A DNA stretch of 64,000 nt, from contig JAIOWQ010000003.1 of NCBI GenBank assembly GCA_020975405.1, positions 2,113,001 through 2,177,000 on the forward strand, in the 5' to 3' direction. Made by a program: the position numbers and the translations under genes. The DNA comes from Keithomyces neogunnii (lineage: Eukaryota; Ascomycota; Sordariomycetes; Hypocreales; Clavicipitaceae). The notes beneath the pieces are model-generated. The model did not search any database. It was not told where the DNA came from and worked only from the letters and a program-made list of their open reading frames with translations. Shown one piece after another: positions 12,728-22,232 of this stretch (within the stretch, counting starts at the first letter, position 1; every line of letters begins with the position of its first letter).

Positions 12728-14052
12728 CCTGGCTGTTTTTTTTTTTTAACATTATGATGCTTATGATGACATGACTGCATTAATGGGGCTGTTTTATTTT
12801 ATGGGAGCACTTTCGAGTATCTGATTGGGGTAGGTTAATAGCTTAAACTAGAATGCACAATATATCCTAATTATACCCCACTTCATGGTGTTCCTTTTGT
12901 TGTGACCTTTTGTTCTCTTGACCATGACTCTGTCTCTTTGACACACACATATTACACAGCCTCCGGAATTACGAATCAATTGTCGAAAGCCTCTTCACAG
13001 TGCAACTCGATCAAAGTCCAGGGCCCATTGGGCCATGGAGCGCGGTAATGTTCACAGTCCATCTCCAGACGCGCATTACACCTGGTCTCACAAATTGCAT
13101 CGTCCAAGCTGCCAGTCGCTAGCACAGCCATAGAACCCCAAGACAGTGGCTGAGTGCCTGCTCGACAACTCATCCAATATGACTACTCTCTTTCGCAACA
13201 CAGTCCCTGGAGACACTGAAAGTTGTGTCCTTTGCATGCCGATGCAGGCCTCCTGCCTCGATTTTGTCTCACCGCTGGACCGGTTTCAGGGTCTGGATGA
13301 TTTCGTTGTGCTGCACACCGCCCACGGGGTCGGCCCCGAGAACATGTCGGGCATGGTTTCCTTTTTGTCTGGTGTACTACCAGTGCCATGCGGTAACGGT
13401 CCCCAGCTTCGGCCCCTTTGATGGCCACAATCTTCCCCCATGACTGGGATTGTTAGTCTCATCTTGGGCGCGAGCTGCGTCTTGCACAGTCCATCAGCAC
13501 ATACCACTCCGTTTCCGTCAGCCCACTGGTAATCTTGCCTTGTACGGCTAAACAAGCACCGGAATGCTGCAAGCCCCGCCTGGGTGACGGTAAATCAGTC
13601 AGGTTCCCATGTCCACTTCCACCAGAGCTTGTGAAAACTATGGACGGATGCATTGCCGTCTCCATATCCGTGCTCATGAGCTCAGATAACATCCATTTCA
13701 TCCCCGGTGACGGACTCTACATGGCTTTCTCGCCTGAGCATGGCACCATCAACAACACTAAACGGCCACAAAACAAAACTCACAAAAACCTAGTCGTCAA
13801 TGAATATCATTACTTATGCAATGCATAATGCTACACGCTTTCGTTGCCACTCTTTCTTCAGCACCCATTGCGTCCCTCCATCAGTAATCAGCTCAGGAAC
13901 AAAACACAACCTCAAAACGCCGTCGCTGTGCGAGATTTCCCGCCTGTCCAAAACAGTCCAGCCATGTCCAAACGCAAACGTACCACGGGCCGAGAAACCG
14001 GCTGCTGTGCAATACGAGTATGTAAAGTCTACTCCGTCGTGAAGACCCTTCA
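12728..14052. other. Region with fragmentary minus-strand coding signal
   Basis: No complete gene can be read. The left part (12728-12975) is AT-rich 3' flank of the F-box-like gene. On the minus strand, three frames look coding: about 13701-13514, 13445-13286 and 13126-12976. They could be joined through a GTATGT..CTAAC..CAG intron near 13446-13513 and a GTGAGA donor near 13284, but the join runs into an in-frame TAG. A further open frame lies at about 14040-13814. See findings. Confidence 0.3.
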
Positions 14053-15724
14053 TTAAGTGGTGGTCTTTTGAATGGTTCCAATGTCGCACCAGTTGCTGAC
14101 AGGCTACAGACATCTAGTTAGCGTTGTGTCGTGCCGGAACAAAGAGGTCCGGCTGCAAAACTTACCAGACAACTCAAGTACTTGCACCAGCTGCAGGTAT
14201 GACTGCCGTTGTAAAAGTTGTTCAACAAGACAATAAAGACGGCGATGACGGCAATGAGGAAACCGGCTCGGACGAGCCACCATGCCCACCAGAGAGGTTT
14301 CCGACCCTTGAAGAAACCAATCGGGCTCTTGAGGAATCCGGGAGCGGTACCTTCGCCGCCTGGGTTGACGGCGGAATAAGACGTGTTGTCGCTGCCCCCA
14401 ATCTTCCTTCGAAGAGCATTGGGCGAGTGCAAGAGGCAGACGCCAAGTGCGAGGCCAATCAGGAATCCGCCAATGTGCGAAAAGTTATCCAGTCCCGGCA
14501 ACAAACCCAGCACAAAAGAAATCACAATGTCGAGGATTATAAACATGAGATCCTTTACCGGGTTCCTTCGCTCGCTCCACGAATAGAGAAGATCCAGCAG
14601 TGTCAGAGCAATAATTCCAAACAATGAACCAGATGCTCCGGTAGAAGCAATACCCGGGGCGGCAAAGTTGCCGCCCATGACGAAGCCAAATATGCCAGCG
14701 CTAATGTAAACGAGGAAAAATCGAATCGACCCAATGGCTTGTTCCATCTCCTTGGCCAGCGTCATCTGGAGCAGCATGTTGAAGCCGATGTGAATCAGAC
14801 CGGCGTGCAAAAAGATGGGGACGATGAAGCGGAACCACTGGTTTGGCTGGGGCGTCTGGTTGGCATCGTTGAAGGTCGGATTGGGAACGCCGCCAAATCC
14901 ACACACCTCGGAGAGGGGGCAGTACTGGTTGTCTCTGGTGGCGTTTGGGCAGAGAAACAAGACGGGGATATCGGACCCCTGAATCTCCTTGACATTGTGC
15001 ATGCAGGGCACGTATCGCGCTCCCATGTTGATGAGGACTTGGGTCGACGGGCCGATCATGGGGTTGAACTGCGGCTTGATCATGATGGGAGAACCAGTCA
15101 AGATGCCTACATCAGTCAGTACTCGCCCGGAAAATGCAACATAATCATGATGGCTCTCCAGAGTGCCGGGTTCGGGGGCTTACCATTCTTAATAATCTCG
15201 CCGATAAATATGGCAACCTGCACAACTGTCAAGACGTAGCACACCCAGGGTATCCTCTTCCTATCCGAGCCAAGCATGCCCAATTCACCGACCCGAACCT
15301 TCTTCTTCTTCCGCCCCCCAACCATGCCAGCTTCTGGTGCGTCATACACATGGTCGTTTTCATCGGGGGTTTTCCCCGCTCGGTCTCGTAGAGGAATATC
15401 GCCCGGCACCTCAGATCTTGCAGCGGGTCCGCCTTGGCCGTAGTAGGCCGTGTCTGGGTAATGCCCCTGGTGCGACAGACTGCTTGTACTACCGGCGGCG
15501 TAGTTGTCGTCAAAGACGGTGGCGAACGGAGAGGGGCCAGTTTGGGGAGGATTGTATGCGTGGCCGCCAGTGCCGCCAGCAACACCGTATGAGTTCGAGC
15601 TTACAGACTGAGCGTAGTCGTTCTGGTAGGGGGTATGCGATGGCTGTGAATAAGGATCTGGGGTTGATGTGTAGCTCGGGGGCGGACGCTGGCTGTTGTC
15701 GTAGTAGTGGTGGTTTGATGCCAT
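14053..15724 (-). CDS. Rhomboid-family intramembrane serine protease
   Basis: Cleaves membrane proteins within the lipid bilayer; this architecture (long polar N-terminal cytoplasmic region, large first loop, 7 TM) is that of secretory-pathway rhomboids such as RBD2/RHBDL types. Three exons: 15184-15724, 14166-15106, 14053-14103; 510 residues. The start is ATG 15724 (MASNHHYYDN), in good context (GCCATGGC). The N-terminal 130 residues are Pro/Ser/Tyr/Gln-rich, followed by a basic GGRKKKK stretch before TM1. Catalytic Ser sits in GASGSLFG (about residue 340) and catalytic His in FSHIGGF (about 395), with the HAGLIHIGFN helix ahead, so it looks active. The cysteine-rich tail CSWCKYLSCLPVSNWC is conserved in fungal members and is completed only by the small last exon. 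The substrate is unknown. Confidence 0.93.
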
Positions 15725-17098
15725 GGCTGACGGGGATGGGAGCTGTGATATGACGTCGCGCTGCACGAAATATGTGCAGAAAGGTGCAAACTGTCGAGTG
15801 AGTGGCCGCTCAAGGGCAATGCAGCTCGGGCTGAAGCCGAGGCAGACGAGAAGATGAGAGATTCAGGCACGATGCGAAGACGAGATGAAACGAAGGGGGC
15901 AGAAAGCGAGAGGCAGCTCATCCGGGGTAAGCTCGGGTCGTGGTGTCGTGGTGTCGTGGGAATGCAGCAGAGGCGCGCAAATGGAAAGACGATAGTGTGG
16001 ATGGATGGTTTGAGAACAAGAGATGGAAAGGTTGGCGTTGGGTGGAAGTGGTTTCAAATTGTGTCGTGGACGCGGGTGCGGATGTGCAGAGTGGATGTGT
16101 GTTGGATGTGGAGTGGCTGTGCTGGGCCAGGACGACCCGGCTGAGCCATCATCACCAATGAAGTCACGGGTGCGTACGTCACTTCACTTGCAAACGAAGC
16201 ATCTGCACTCGACTGCTCGCATCGAGCATCAGGCGCAGCGCAGTGCTTGGCAGCTGCCATCACTGAGAGGCCTCTGTCAAAAGATGCAGCACAATCCGCC
16301 CAACTAGACGTGGTACAGCGCACGGTTGCACGTTGCAGCGTCGTGGACAAAACCGGGGCTCGATTCGCCCAGGTAGATTGCACCGCCAACTCGGGCCCGA
16401 TGGGCGTCATGTCAGGGCCATAGGGGCAAACCCGCCGTCATTACAAAAAACTGGCAGTCGGCCGCTTCATGGTGTGCCGTCACAGGTACCGAGCCAGCAA
16501 ACTGGTTTGTTGAGGCCACTTGGGAATGCTCACGCAGATCAAACATGGCCTCCCTGACTGGCTGCGTCAGAGACTCCATGTCAGACGAGTCAGAGGCTCG
16601 CTCTGAGAGAGCCCATCATCAGCCCTCTGTCTTGCACCCGCAGTTCCCCGTGTCTCTTCACCAAAAGAAACTATCGATTCTGCATTTGCCGGCCGTGAGA
16701 CGAACCCTGGACACAAACTGAGCACAAATTAGACACAAATTAAATGCACACCGCATTTGATGCTACTCCAATTAACCGTTGGATTCCTTGTGAGCCACGA
16801 TTCTAAACCTCGCGTTTCTATTTCTGCGTACCCAAAATACGACATTCGACGGCCGCCGCAATATTCCATGTGGCACACTGCACACTGCCTGGGCCGAAAC
16901 AAGAGCATGAACAAGAAACGCATGCTCGTGAAGCACCAACAACAAGGCAAACGAACGTCGACGCCACTCATTGTTGCTAACTTTGGAAACCTCAGTGCAT
17001 GCATGCATGGCTGTGCTTTTGTTGTGCAGTTGCACTCTGTACTCCATACCCCGTCGGGAGAATGGAGCCTGCACACGCACATCCGTCCAGCCACGCAA
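15725..17098. other. Intergenic region between rhomboid gene and MULE
   Basis: 1.4 kb upstream of the rhomboid gene up to the transposon edge. Open frames here (up to about 118 codons) lack motifs. It should include the rhomboid promoter. Confidence 0.5.
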
Positions 17099-17100
17099 GG
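17092..17100. repeat. Target-site duplication, left copy (CACGCAAGG)
   Basis: CACGCAA followed by GG at the left edge of the transposon. The matching right copy is at 20401-20409. If the duplication is counted as 9 bp it overlaps the first two bases of the inverted repeat on this side; counted as 7 bp (CACGCAA) it abuts perfect inverted repeats on both sides. Confidence 0.75.
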
Positions 17101-17193
17101 GACACATAAACGCGCAACCGTCGAAAATAAATGCGCAACCGTCGGGCAGGGGAACCCTGTCGGTGGTATCCACATACAATTTTTGCTGTGGCG
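17099..17193 (+). repeat. Left terminal inverted repeat of the MULE
   Basis: 95 bp, an exact reverse complement of 20306-20400. It contains two internal CGCAACCGTCG motifs 22 bp apart, candidates for transposase binding sites. Confidence 0.95.
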
Positions 17194-17260
17194 TGTACCG
17201 CCACGATTTCGAAGTCATGAAATCGATATTTTCGGGCCCAGGGCAAAAAAGGGAAAAAAC

Positions 17261-17333
17261 AGGTGTGACCGGGAATCGAACCCGGAACCATGGACTCCGC
17301 GAGGCCCACGCTCTGCCGTTGAGCTACCACACC
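17261..17333 (-). tRNA. tRNA-like gene within the MULE, anticodon uncertain (CGC by position)
   Basis: The minus strand folds as a cloverleaf. The acceptor stem is GGTGTGG/TCACACC with one G-U pair, the D arm GCTC..GAGC, the T arm CCGGG-TTCGAAT-CCCGG, and the variable loop 5 nt. The Pol III A box (TAGCTCAACGG) and B box (GGTTCGAATCC) are intact, and a T6 terminator lies 2 nt after the 3' end (plus-strand A run 17254-17259). The anticodon stem TGGGC/GTCCA encloses eight bases (CTCGCGGA) rather than seven. The only T usable as U33 puts CGC (Ala) as anticodon, but the discriminator base is U and the G3-U70 pair of tRNA-Ala is absent, so identity is unsure. It may be a captured tRNA, a pseudogene with a 1-nt insertion, or a tRNA-derived short element. 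Confidence 0.6.
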
Positions 17334-17564
17334 ATTCGACCACGTGCTCAGTCAGGTGACGTTGCACGTGATGTTTTTGAAAACTGACCTATATCAAGCT
17401 TGCAAAAAATGGGGCTCCGGACCCACCTTCCTTCACGGATCAAAGTTCTTGCGGCCCCGCCCTCGCAGCATCACATTATAGCTCTGCAGAGCATCACATA
17501 CCAAAAAGCATCACAATCGCAAAATTAGCTTCAACGCAACAACCTCGTGCCTACATAATCCAAG

Positions 17565-20192
17565 ATGGCCGCTCCTGATCTATCGCAGAATTTTTCAAGT
17601 TTTGATGATGCTCTTGAGGCGATTCGACTTAACCAGAAGCTTCAGGGCTACGTTATTGTCTCATCTAGCTGCCACTATTCGAAGAGAACTGGTCAGCGCA
17701 TCACCACATGACTACAATGCCGTTCAGGCGGCAGGTTTCGAAAGCATAAGGGAAATCAAGATATTTATAAAACATCATCCTATAAGTCTGAATGCCCGTT
17801 TCGTGTTATAATTAAATATCTCCTAGTCTTAGACATTTATCGGGTTCATTTTCTCAACGAACATCATACCTGCAAGAAGCTTGAAGACATTACAGCCTCA
17901 AGCACAGTCCGTCTACAAAGTCAGAAGAAATTCGGCCTCAATCGAATAAAACAACTTGTGATAGGGAAGAGTCAAGCAGGCCGCCTTCCAACAAAGGAGA
18001 TTGCTAAGCAAATACATACCGAATATCCTGAAGTTGAGATCAGCGCCCTTGATGTATTCTTCTACTAATAAGAGCTCAAATTAGCTGTATATGGAGCTGG
18101 AACGTCAACACAAGCCTTTATTAAGCTACTTAAACGTGATGATAGTATATATACACATGCAGTACATCGAGGTTCTAATGGGAAGATTGACAGGGTGTTC
18201 TGGACCTACAAATCCTGTGTTGAAGACTGGCGACGGAACCCAGAGCTACTTATCATGGACAACACATATAAGGTCAACCGCTTCAATTTACCGCTATTAT
18301 AAGTCACTGGCGTCTCCTCCTTACATACAACAGTTAGCATTGCTTTTGGACTAGCTTCTCGTGAAGATGGCGAAGCCTTTACGTGGCTTTTAGAGCAATT
18401 AAAGGCTACCGCAATACAGGCAAATATCATCGAGCCCTACACTATCATTACCGACTTTGACATGGCTCTTAAAAACAGCCTTAAAGATGTCTTTCCACAA
18501 TCACGACAGTAGATGTGCTTATGGCACATCTTACGGAATGTTATTGTTAATATTAAGAAAAAATGGCTTGGTAGCCTTGAGGGCTGCGATATTGTTGAGG
18601 GCGATAAAGCTAGAAAGAGACGGCGAGCTCAGACACGTCAGGGCTTTGATGTTGACGAAGAGGTCGAGTCATACTCAAACTCGCCTGACAATATCTCTTT
18701 AGATGAGCCTGATAGCACAGCAGCTACCAGGGCCCTTCAATCATCGCCCTTAACATCTTCACAGTGGAAAGAGACTGCTGACGGGATTCGCGATGCCTGG
18801 CTTGCTGTCACGTATGCCCTAACAGAGGAAGCTTTTTTTCAGTTATGGGGTCGGCTAAAGGAACAGTTTAAAGATCAAGTTGGTGAGTATCCTAATATAA
18901 TAATATTCCTCTAGTGTTACCAGTACTAACCCTACCTTACAGAGATAATCAAATACCTTGACGAGACCTACATTCCATGGCGAGCGCAGTGGGCTAGTTA
19001 CTCAACTAAATGCAACCGTAATTTCGGAATCACGACAAGCTCACGAACCGAAAGCTCACACCACGAGTTAAAGGCCTTCCTAAATACTAGTCTTTCAGAT
19101 CTTTACCAGCTACAATCTCGCATTCAGAGCATGGTTAAAGACCGCCAGAACCGATATAGTCATAAATTTGAGACCGAATTTGCCTGTCGTAAGATAGAAT
19201 GGTCAAAATATGAGGTCATTCAGAAGCTTGTGCTTAAAATTGGCCGTGAGGCAATGGATGAAGTTATTAAGCAGGTAAAACTTGCGGAGAAAGAGATATC
19301 TGACAGTCAAAAGGAACGCCGACCTCGAAAGCAATGTACAGGGCATTATACAGAGCAGTGGGGGCTCCCTTGCTACCATACAATTATCCAGCGAATTGAG
19401 AGAAAGATCTCTCTTGACTTAAGCGATGTTGACTGCCACTGGTGGTTAAAAACAACAAATGTATGTCTACTATTGCTTTAATGACTTCTACTAATAGATT
19501 TATAGGCTGAAGAAGAAGCCCTCTACGAAGCTAACCGCGAGCCCGATCCTACTATTGTACTACGCCGCCGAAGAGTTAAACACGGTCCTTGCCCACCCTC
19601 TCCGCCAAAGGCATCTACCGGCAGAATCCTTAGTGTTGATGAAAGAGAAGGGAATCAAATTGACCGGATGGTCAGGCAACAGCAGCGCTCTACAGCATCT
19701 TCATTAGACACACTCTCTGTAATAACCTCATCAACGCCGTCATCTTCGCGAGGCCGAGGCCGTGGCCGTGGCAGCACATCATCATCTTCAAGAGGCATAG
19801 AAAGAAGCTTTCAACAGCTATCCCAACAACTTTCAGAGCAGGTTGCGGCTGCTACGGCAGCAGCACAAGCTGCGGCGGCGGCAGCTACTTCAGCAAAAAC
19901 AGTAGCAGAAGCTGCAGCCCGAGAAGCAGCTTAAATAGCTATACAACAACAACATCACTATACACACCAGCAGCGATTTCTCCCCTCACCGTATCCTCAA
20001 TATCCTCAATATCCTCAATATCCTCAAATGGGCTTTTCAATTCCCCCGTACAGCGCCAATCCAATAGTGAGAGCAGAAGGGACCGTCAATATATACAATC
20101 TAGGCAGCGGGCCTGGTAGTCAATTCCCAATTAGCAGACCGGGATTTGAGCAGCCGCAGGACCCTCAATACCAGGGACCGCCTCCAAATTAA
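17565..20192 (+). pseudogene. MULE transposase, inactivated by C-to-T stop codons
   Basis: Would encode a DDE transposase of 840 codons in three exons: 17565-18882, 18943-19460, 19506-20192, with introns carrying good branch points (ACTAAC; CTAAT). Recognisable parts in order: an N-terminal DNA-binding region (GGRFRKHKG..ECPFRV), first Asp in LLIMDNTYKVNRFN, second Asp in YTIITDFDMALKNS, CLWHILRNV, and the SWIM-like zinc motif (C-x9-GLPCYH) near 19338-19380. The C-terminal tail is rich in Ser/Arg/Gly and Ala and ends with PQY repeats (about 19990-20028). In-frame stops are TGA 17709, TAA 18066, TAA 18069, TAA 18300, TAG 18510 and TAA 19932. There are no frameshifts. Every stop can be derived from a CGA, CAA or CAG codon by one C-to-T change, five of the six in a CpA context, which is the RIP signature. 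Confidence 0.88.
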
Positions 20193-20305
20193 TAGATAAT
20201 TTAATGATTTTGCTCAAAACACCAGAAAAACAGATGTCACGATGTGTTGAATTTTTAATGCGGCTGTATTTGGCTCACGTCAAGACTACAAAGCGCTGGA
20301 GTCTG

Positions 20306-20400
20306 CGCCACAGCAAAAATTGTATGTGGATACCACCGACAGGGTTCCCCTGCCCGACGGTTGCGCATTTATTTTCGACGGTTGCGCGTTTATGTGTCCC
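20306..20400 (-). repeat. Right terminal inverted repeat of the MULE
   Basis: 95 bp, exact inverted copy of 17099-17193. The next inner base differs between the two ends, which fixes the TIR length. Confidence 0.95.
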
Positions 20401-20409
20401 CACGCAAGG
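20401..20409. repeat. Target-site duplication, right copy
   Basis: CACGCAAGG immediately outside the right inverted repeat, matching 17092-17100. Confidence 0.75.
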
Positions 20410-21015
20410 CACCCAGCGACCCACCCGAGTCGTCCAACCTCCTCCATCTTCAGGTTGCACAAGGCGGAGCATGCAAGGCATGGACTCATGAATCAAGGAC
20501 TCCTCCCTCCCTCGTCGCCGTCGCATTAATATCCCACTCGTTGTCCAAGACTACGCCCATCGGTTGACACTTGAGAGGCATTTTGAAAAGAACATGGACG
20601 TTGCCTGAGAAGCCATCAAGTCACATGTCGCTCTGGCCGTTGCCCTGCAACAAGCTCAGAACCTTATATCTGCCCTCGGGATTTCCGCATAGTATATCTG
20701 CCTGCTATCTGAGCACATCGACAGTGTATCTGTCCGTCCTCGCCATCAAGACCCCTTGCCCCTTGCAGATCACACACCAAGCGCGTCAAAAGGGGGCGCC
20801 AAACGCCACCAATCCTGCAACGTGATCGCAAAGAACAGCCGTATTGTCAAGTAAAGTTCAGCCTGACCTGCATATCAGAGTCTGAGTTGCATGATGAGGC
20901 TTGCCATTGGTCGTGACCATCTCATATCTAGTGTCGGAAACGTTCGCCTGTCTGCTCTATGCTATGCATCATGCGACGATCCGATTGGGTTGTGCAATCC
21001 TTGGAGTGGCCGGCC

Positions 21016-21068
21016 TTACCTACCTAGGTACCTACCTACCTAGGTACTTTACCTATACTCCGTAGGTA
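21016..21068. repeat. TACCTAGGTA palindrome cluster
   Basis: Alternating TACCTACC and TAGGTAC units forming overlapping self-complementary CCTAGG/GGTACC palindromes. The same motif family recurs at 24625-24860, 41262-41281, 59904-59945 and near 60145. All copies are intergenic. Confidence 0.75.
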
Positions 21069-21472
21069 CATGACAAATAGCGGCCGTGGATATCCCGCAT
21101 GAATCTGCCCGCTGCGTTAAGGTTGTTACGAAACGCTGGGCACACCGTCATGCATCGGCGAGCAGGTGCCATGCAAACTTTACTTGCTTTACTGGTAAAC
21201 ACAGCGCTGCTTGTTTCAAGCTGTCATCGTGGTTGGGAAAACAAGAAGCCAAGCAGCCGGTAAAATGCCCCGGTCCGTTCTACGGAATGAGAACCGTCAA
21301 CGGTGCTTGTCCCGCATTGCATTGGCTCATGATGAGTGCTACGTAAATCGTCGAATAGAAGCAGCACAGCGGAGTCATGCATGTGCCCCAGAAGTTAGCT
21401 CAAACGCAAGATCCAGCACGGCAGGATGCAAGGATAACAAGAGCCGTTCAATTTCTCCCGGCCCGGAAGAGA

Positions 21473-21497
21473 GGGGGGGGGGGGGGGGGGGGGGGGG
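21473..21497 (+). repeat. 25-base G homopolymer
   Basis: Uninterrupted G run in intergenic DNA. It could form a quadruplex; its exact length is the kind of detail sequencing gets wrong. Confidence 0.85.
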
Positions 21498-21683
21498 CTC
21501 CTTATAATAGCTTCACATCCCGCCAAACATTTCAAAGGGCTCTTCCGTCGATCCATCCAAACTATACAAACTCCAACTTTACTCGTACATTAATAGCACA
21601 AGGGCGGCATTCTCCCCGCACAGCACATCGGCCATCCCGATGCCTCTTATTTATACATGTCCCAAACCCACGCCGTCTGCAAA

Positions 21684-22232
21684 TTACTTCTTTTCCGGCC
21701 CCGAACTCGACGGGTCCTCCTTCTTCTCCCTCTTGCCGTAATTCCCATTCCACACGTCTGAAATCTGCTCGAATATAATACCGCTCAGCCCCTTGCCCTC
21801 TTCGATACTCTTCCGGTGCTCCTCTGCGCGCTTCTCCTGCCAGCCCTCCGCCTCGCCACCCATCCAAATGTCCTTGACCATGCCCGCGGTTTTGTTCTTC
21901 TCTTGAAGCTGTCTCTGTTTTTCGGCGGCCTCCTTCTCCTTCTGCTCCCTTAGAAGCTGTTGCGTCCTTCTCGCGCCTTCGGGCAGCGTCGTGTCAAAGA
22001 CGCTGCCGACTCGGTTGCCGAACCGGCCGTATATTGATTGTCCCGTGTATTCGTAGGCGAGCTGATTGGTGGCCAGGGAAAAGGTTCCGGCTAGCACGAA
22101 GAAACGTATGTCCATCTTTCTCGGCGGTAAGAGCATTGCGAGCGGTGTGATGATTGCGCCCGCGAGGGCTATGTTGTGAACGATTGGGCTCTGCGATGGC
22201 AGAGGCGTCTCTGCAGGCTTGTCGTCCGACAT
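21684..22232 (-). CDS. Small two-helix membrane protein (annotated in fungi as 'rhomboid family membrane protein')
   Basis: 182 residues, single exon, ATG at 22232. Two hydrophobic segments (about residues 18-37 and 42-61) separated by the PPRKMD turn are followed by a highly charged, probably coiled-coil C-terminal half (LLREQKEKEAAEKQRQLQEKNK). The PIVHN..PPRKMDI layout matches a conserved fungal family that databases often label rhomboid-like, although no GxSG or catalytic His is present, so it is not a protease by its sequence. Likely an organellar or ER membrane protein with a cytosolic or matrix coiled coil. Function unknown. A 53-codon frame starting MNESPIPSDD (about 22412-22254) lies just upstream on the same strand and could be a uORF. 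Confidence 0.8.
   Translation of the reverse strand: MSDDKPAETPLPSQSPIVHNIALAGAIITPLAMLLPPRKMDIRFFVLAGTFSLATNQLAYEYTGQSIYGRFGNRVGSVFDTTLPEGARRTQQLLREQKEKEAAEKQRQLQEKNKTAGMVKDIWMGGEAEGWQEKRAEEHRKSIEEGKGLSGIIFEQISDVWNGNYGKREKKEDPSSSGPEKK

Larger units (their letters stand above)
17099..20400. mobile_element. Complete Mutator-like element (MULE), Hop-like
   Basis: 3.3-kb class II DNA transposon. The ends are 95-bp terminal inverted repeats at 17099-17193 and 20306-20400, identical by eye over their whole length, beginning GGGACACATAAACGCGCAAC. Flanking CACGCAA(GG) duplications show insertion by transposition. Inside, on the plus strand, is a three-exon transposase frame (17565-20192) with MULE-type catalytic and SWIM-like zinc motifs but six in-frame stops. 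Total length, about 95-bp TIRs and an about 840-codon transposase closely match what I recall for the Fusarium MULE Hop. A tRNA-like gene lies between the left TIR and the transposase. This copy cannot make full-length transposase, but its ends look competent for mobilisation in trans. Confidence 0.93.
20410..21683. other. Intergenic region right of the MULE
   Basis: 1.3 kb without a supported gene. It contains a palindrome-rich CCTAGGTAC cluster (21016-21068) and a 25-base G tract (21473-21497), both listed separately, and the 3' flank of the small membrane protein gene. Confidence 0.5.

Noticed and set aside
13286..13555. Alternative splice reading of this locus giving WGKIVAIKGAEAGDRYRMALVV
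   Set aside because: The phrase looks protein-like, but the frame continues as Arg/Pro-rich low-quality sequence to a stop and matches nothing; it competes with the alternative join described in findings.
21684..22232. Calling the 182-residue membrane protein a rhomboid protease
   Set aside because: It has only two membrane spans and lacks GxSG serine and catalytic histidine motifs; the database label is probably historical.
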